From Quercus robur (Eukaryota > Streptophyta > Magnoliopsida > Fagales > Fagaceae): a stretch of 64,000 nucleotides of DNA. Shown one piece after another: positions 62,682 through 64,000 of the stretch. Under the pieces are notes generated by a model. It saw nothing but the letters and a program-made list of their open reading frames with translations. It did no database searches and was not told where the DNA came from. The translations under genes were made by a program, and so were the position numbers. The stretch lies in the NCBI RefSeq assembly GCF_932294415.1, contig NC_065545.1, positions 19,592,357 through 19,656,356 of the forward strand, given 5' to 3'. How positions within the stretch are numbered: position 1 is the stretch's first letter; each line of letters starts with the position of its first letter.

Positions 62682-64000
62682 TCCTCCCTACCACCAAAAA
62701 GGGATCCTTGAAGCCAAACAAAGGCAAAGCCCTTCGTTGTTTGGATGAGATGTCTTTGGCTTTCTTATTCCCTTAAGTTTTCTGTTAATAGAAAGAAAGA
62801 AAAAAAAAAAAAAAAACCAGTTAATGTTAGAGTTGTTCTTGTTCACATAAACATACAGGAAAATATTGAAAGCCTATCTTGAGCTTGGTTTTGAGTGGTC
62901 TTTCTTATGTTTGTTCTTTCAGATACTTTTTCTTCCATAGATTAATAAAGTACTAAAATACCTTTTAATTGAAATTACAGGATCATGAAATCCATTGATG
63001 ACGTTCTTCATCTTTCCCAGATATATGGCCTTCAAGTGTCTGAACCTGGGGTAATTCTTGTTGAATTTGTCTTTTCAATTGTATGGCAGTTACTTGATGC
63101 ATCTTTGGATGATGAAGGGTTGTTGGAACTTACCCCAGACAAGAAGTCTAGATGGCCAATGAGGTCCCAAGATATGGAAATAGATGGTCATGATGGCTTT
63201 AGTGAGAAGAGAATAGAGCACAATGAAGGACTGCAGAAAGTAAATACCGTAATGGCTATTGAGATAATTGGAGAGTTTTTGCAAAACAAAGTGACTTCAA
63301 GGATTCTTTACTTGGCACGTCGAAACATGTAAGAACTTATATTTGCTAGTGATTTCCTCTTCACTTCTTGTGCATCTTAATGTTAATGTGTTTTGTTTGT
63401 GAGAGAGAAGAGAAAAGTAAGCAGTTTATTGAGTGTGTCATGTTCAACCTAAAGCCTAACATTGGTGCAGTTATGTGATTAAATAAATTCAGAGTGGCCA
63501 GTTAGAATTTTGAGAAATTTATTGAATATAAGGTACTTGAGACCTAAATATTTCTCCCTTTGTAGGCCATCACATTGGGGAGGTTTCATTCAGCGACTGC
63601 AACTGCTTTCCGCAAAATCAGTGGTCTTGAGGAATTCAAAACACATAACTCCAGAGACCCTTCTGCAGTTGACGTCTGACACACGTCGACTTCTATCTAG
63701 AGAATGCAAAACAATGTCGGGGCAAGAGTTTCATGCAGTTATGGCTTCTGGGTCTCTGATATCTTCTGCTAATCAAGTTCATGGAACTAGTTTGTCTGCC
63801 CTTTGGCTCCCCATTGATTTGTTTTTGGAAGATGCTATGGATGGATCACAAGTGGCAGCAACTAGTGCTGTTGAAACTCTTACTGGTAGGAGTCAATTTT
63901 TGTATATGAGTGCTTTCAGTCTTTGATTTACCTGGAGTGGATGAGACTTAAGTTCTTCTAGCAACATTATTGAACCAGAATTACTGTTGCAGGTTTAGTA
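60327..64000 (+). CDS. MED33A: Mediator of RNA polymerase II transcription subunit 33 (partial, 5' end)
   Basis: Exons 60327-60628, 61918-62028, 62981-63328, 63566-63885 and 63993 to the window edge, all GT-AG with matching phase. They give about 362 residues of a protein that is usually about 1,300 aa. Recognisable family sequence includes LWDGVLELTKSAQEKNSDPLL, VTWKFLEKALTVKI, AYRLYMELLKRHA, SIDDVLHLSQIYGLQVSEPG, VWQLLDASLDDEGLLEL, PSHWGGFIQRL, LLQLTSDTRR and ALWLPIDLFLEDAMDGSQ. MED33A/B (RFR1/REF4) are plant Mediator tail subunits that repress phenylpropanoid genes. The A rather than B assignment rests on the neighbouring hydrolase gene and is tentative. The start at 60327 (MSMMSVQ) was preferred because homology begins soon after it; ATGs at 60333 and 60336 are alternatives. 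Confidence 0.93.

Overview
This is a stretch of plant nuclear genome. It has spliced genes with GT-AG introns, plant-specific gene families (a HIPP metal-binding protein, Mediator subunit 33), AT-rich intergenic DNA, MITEs, microsatellites and large Ty3/Gypsy LTR retrotransposons. The gene sequences suggest a woody eudicot, possibly Fagales, but the species call is a weak inference.

Four host genes can be modelled exon by exon: (1) a secreted-looking dienelactone-hydrolase-family protein on the minus strand (6522-11723, 7 exons, 268 aa, with a 22-nt microexon); (2) a REX4-like DEDDh exonuclease with N-terminal zinc fingers on the plus strand (32425-37426, 7 exons, 363 aa, with one GC-AG intron); (3) a heavy-metal-associated isoprenylated plant protein on the plus strand (42656-43846, 3 exons, 327 aa, CaaX end CSIM); (4) the first four exons and the start of exon 5 of Mediator subunit 33 on the plus strand (60327 to the window end). 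Two gene fragments also turn up: a broken MED33 first exon at 39334 and a SIN3-like exon at about 28962-29070.

Mobile DNA fills roughly half the window. Element A (1-5848, plus) is the 3' part of a Tat-type Ty3/Gypsy element. Element B (14033-25215, plus) is a full-length but decayed relative of A, with LTRs of 780 and 803 bp and target duplication ATAAT. Element C (47556-57731, minus) is full length, from a different Tat-type family, with two 528-bp LTRs and target duplication TATAT. A solo LTR related to C lies at 39985-40586 (duplication ATATA). B and C have the order LTR, primer site, gag, protease, RT-RNase H, second (archaeal-type) RNase H, integrase, tandem repeats, a separate ORF on the opposite strand, LTR; A shows the part from integrase to 3' LTR. 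Smaller elements are a 1.08-kb foldback element in an intron of the hydrolase gene and three MITE-like elements (12229, 13456, 58096).

Other structure includes a 1.8-kb minisatellite (30328-32160) just upstream of the exonuclease gene, built from 21-bp subunits inside a unit of about 91 bp; long (GA)n/(CT)n tracts; and a near-pure poly(A) insertion flanked by a 14-bp direct repeat. The most unusual pattern is that each retrotransposon family is peppered with its own short GC-rich motif (CCGTC/GACGG in C and the solo LTR, CCTCGG/CCGAGG in A and B), concentrated in the half that carries the antisense ORF.
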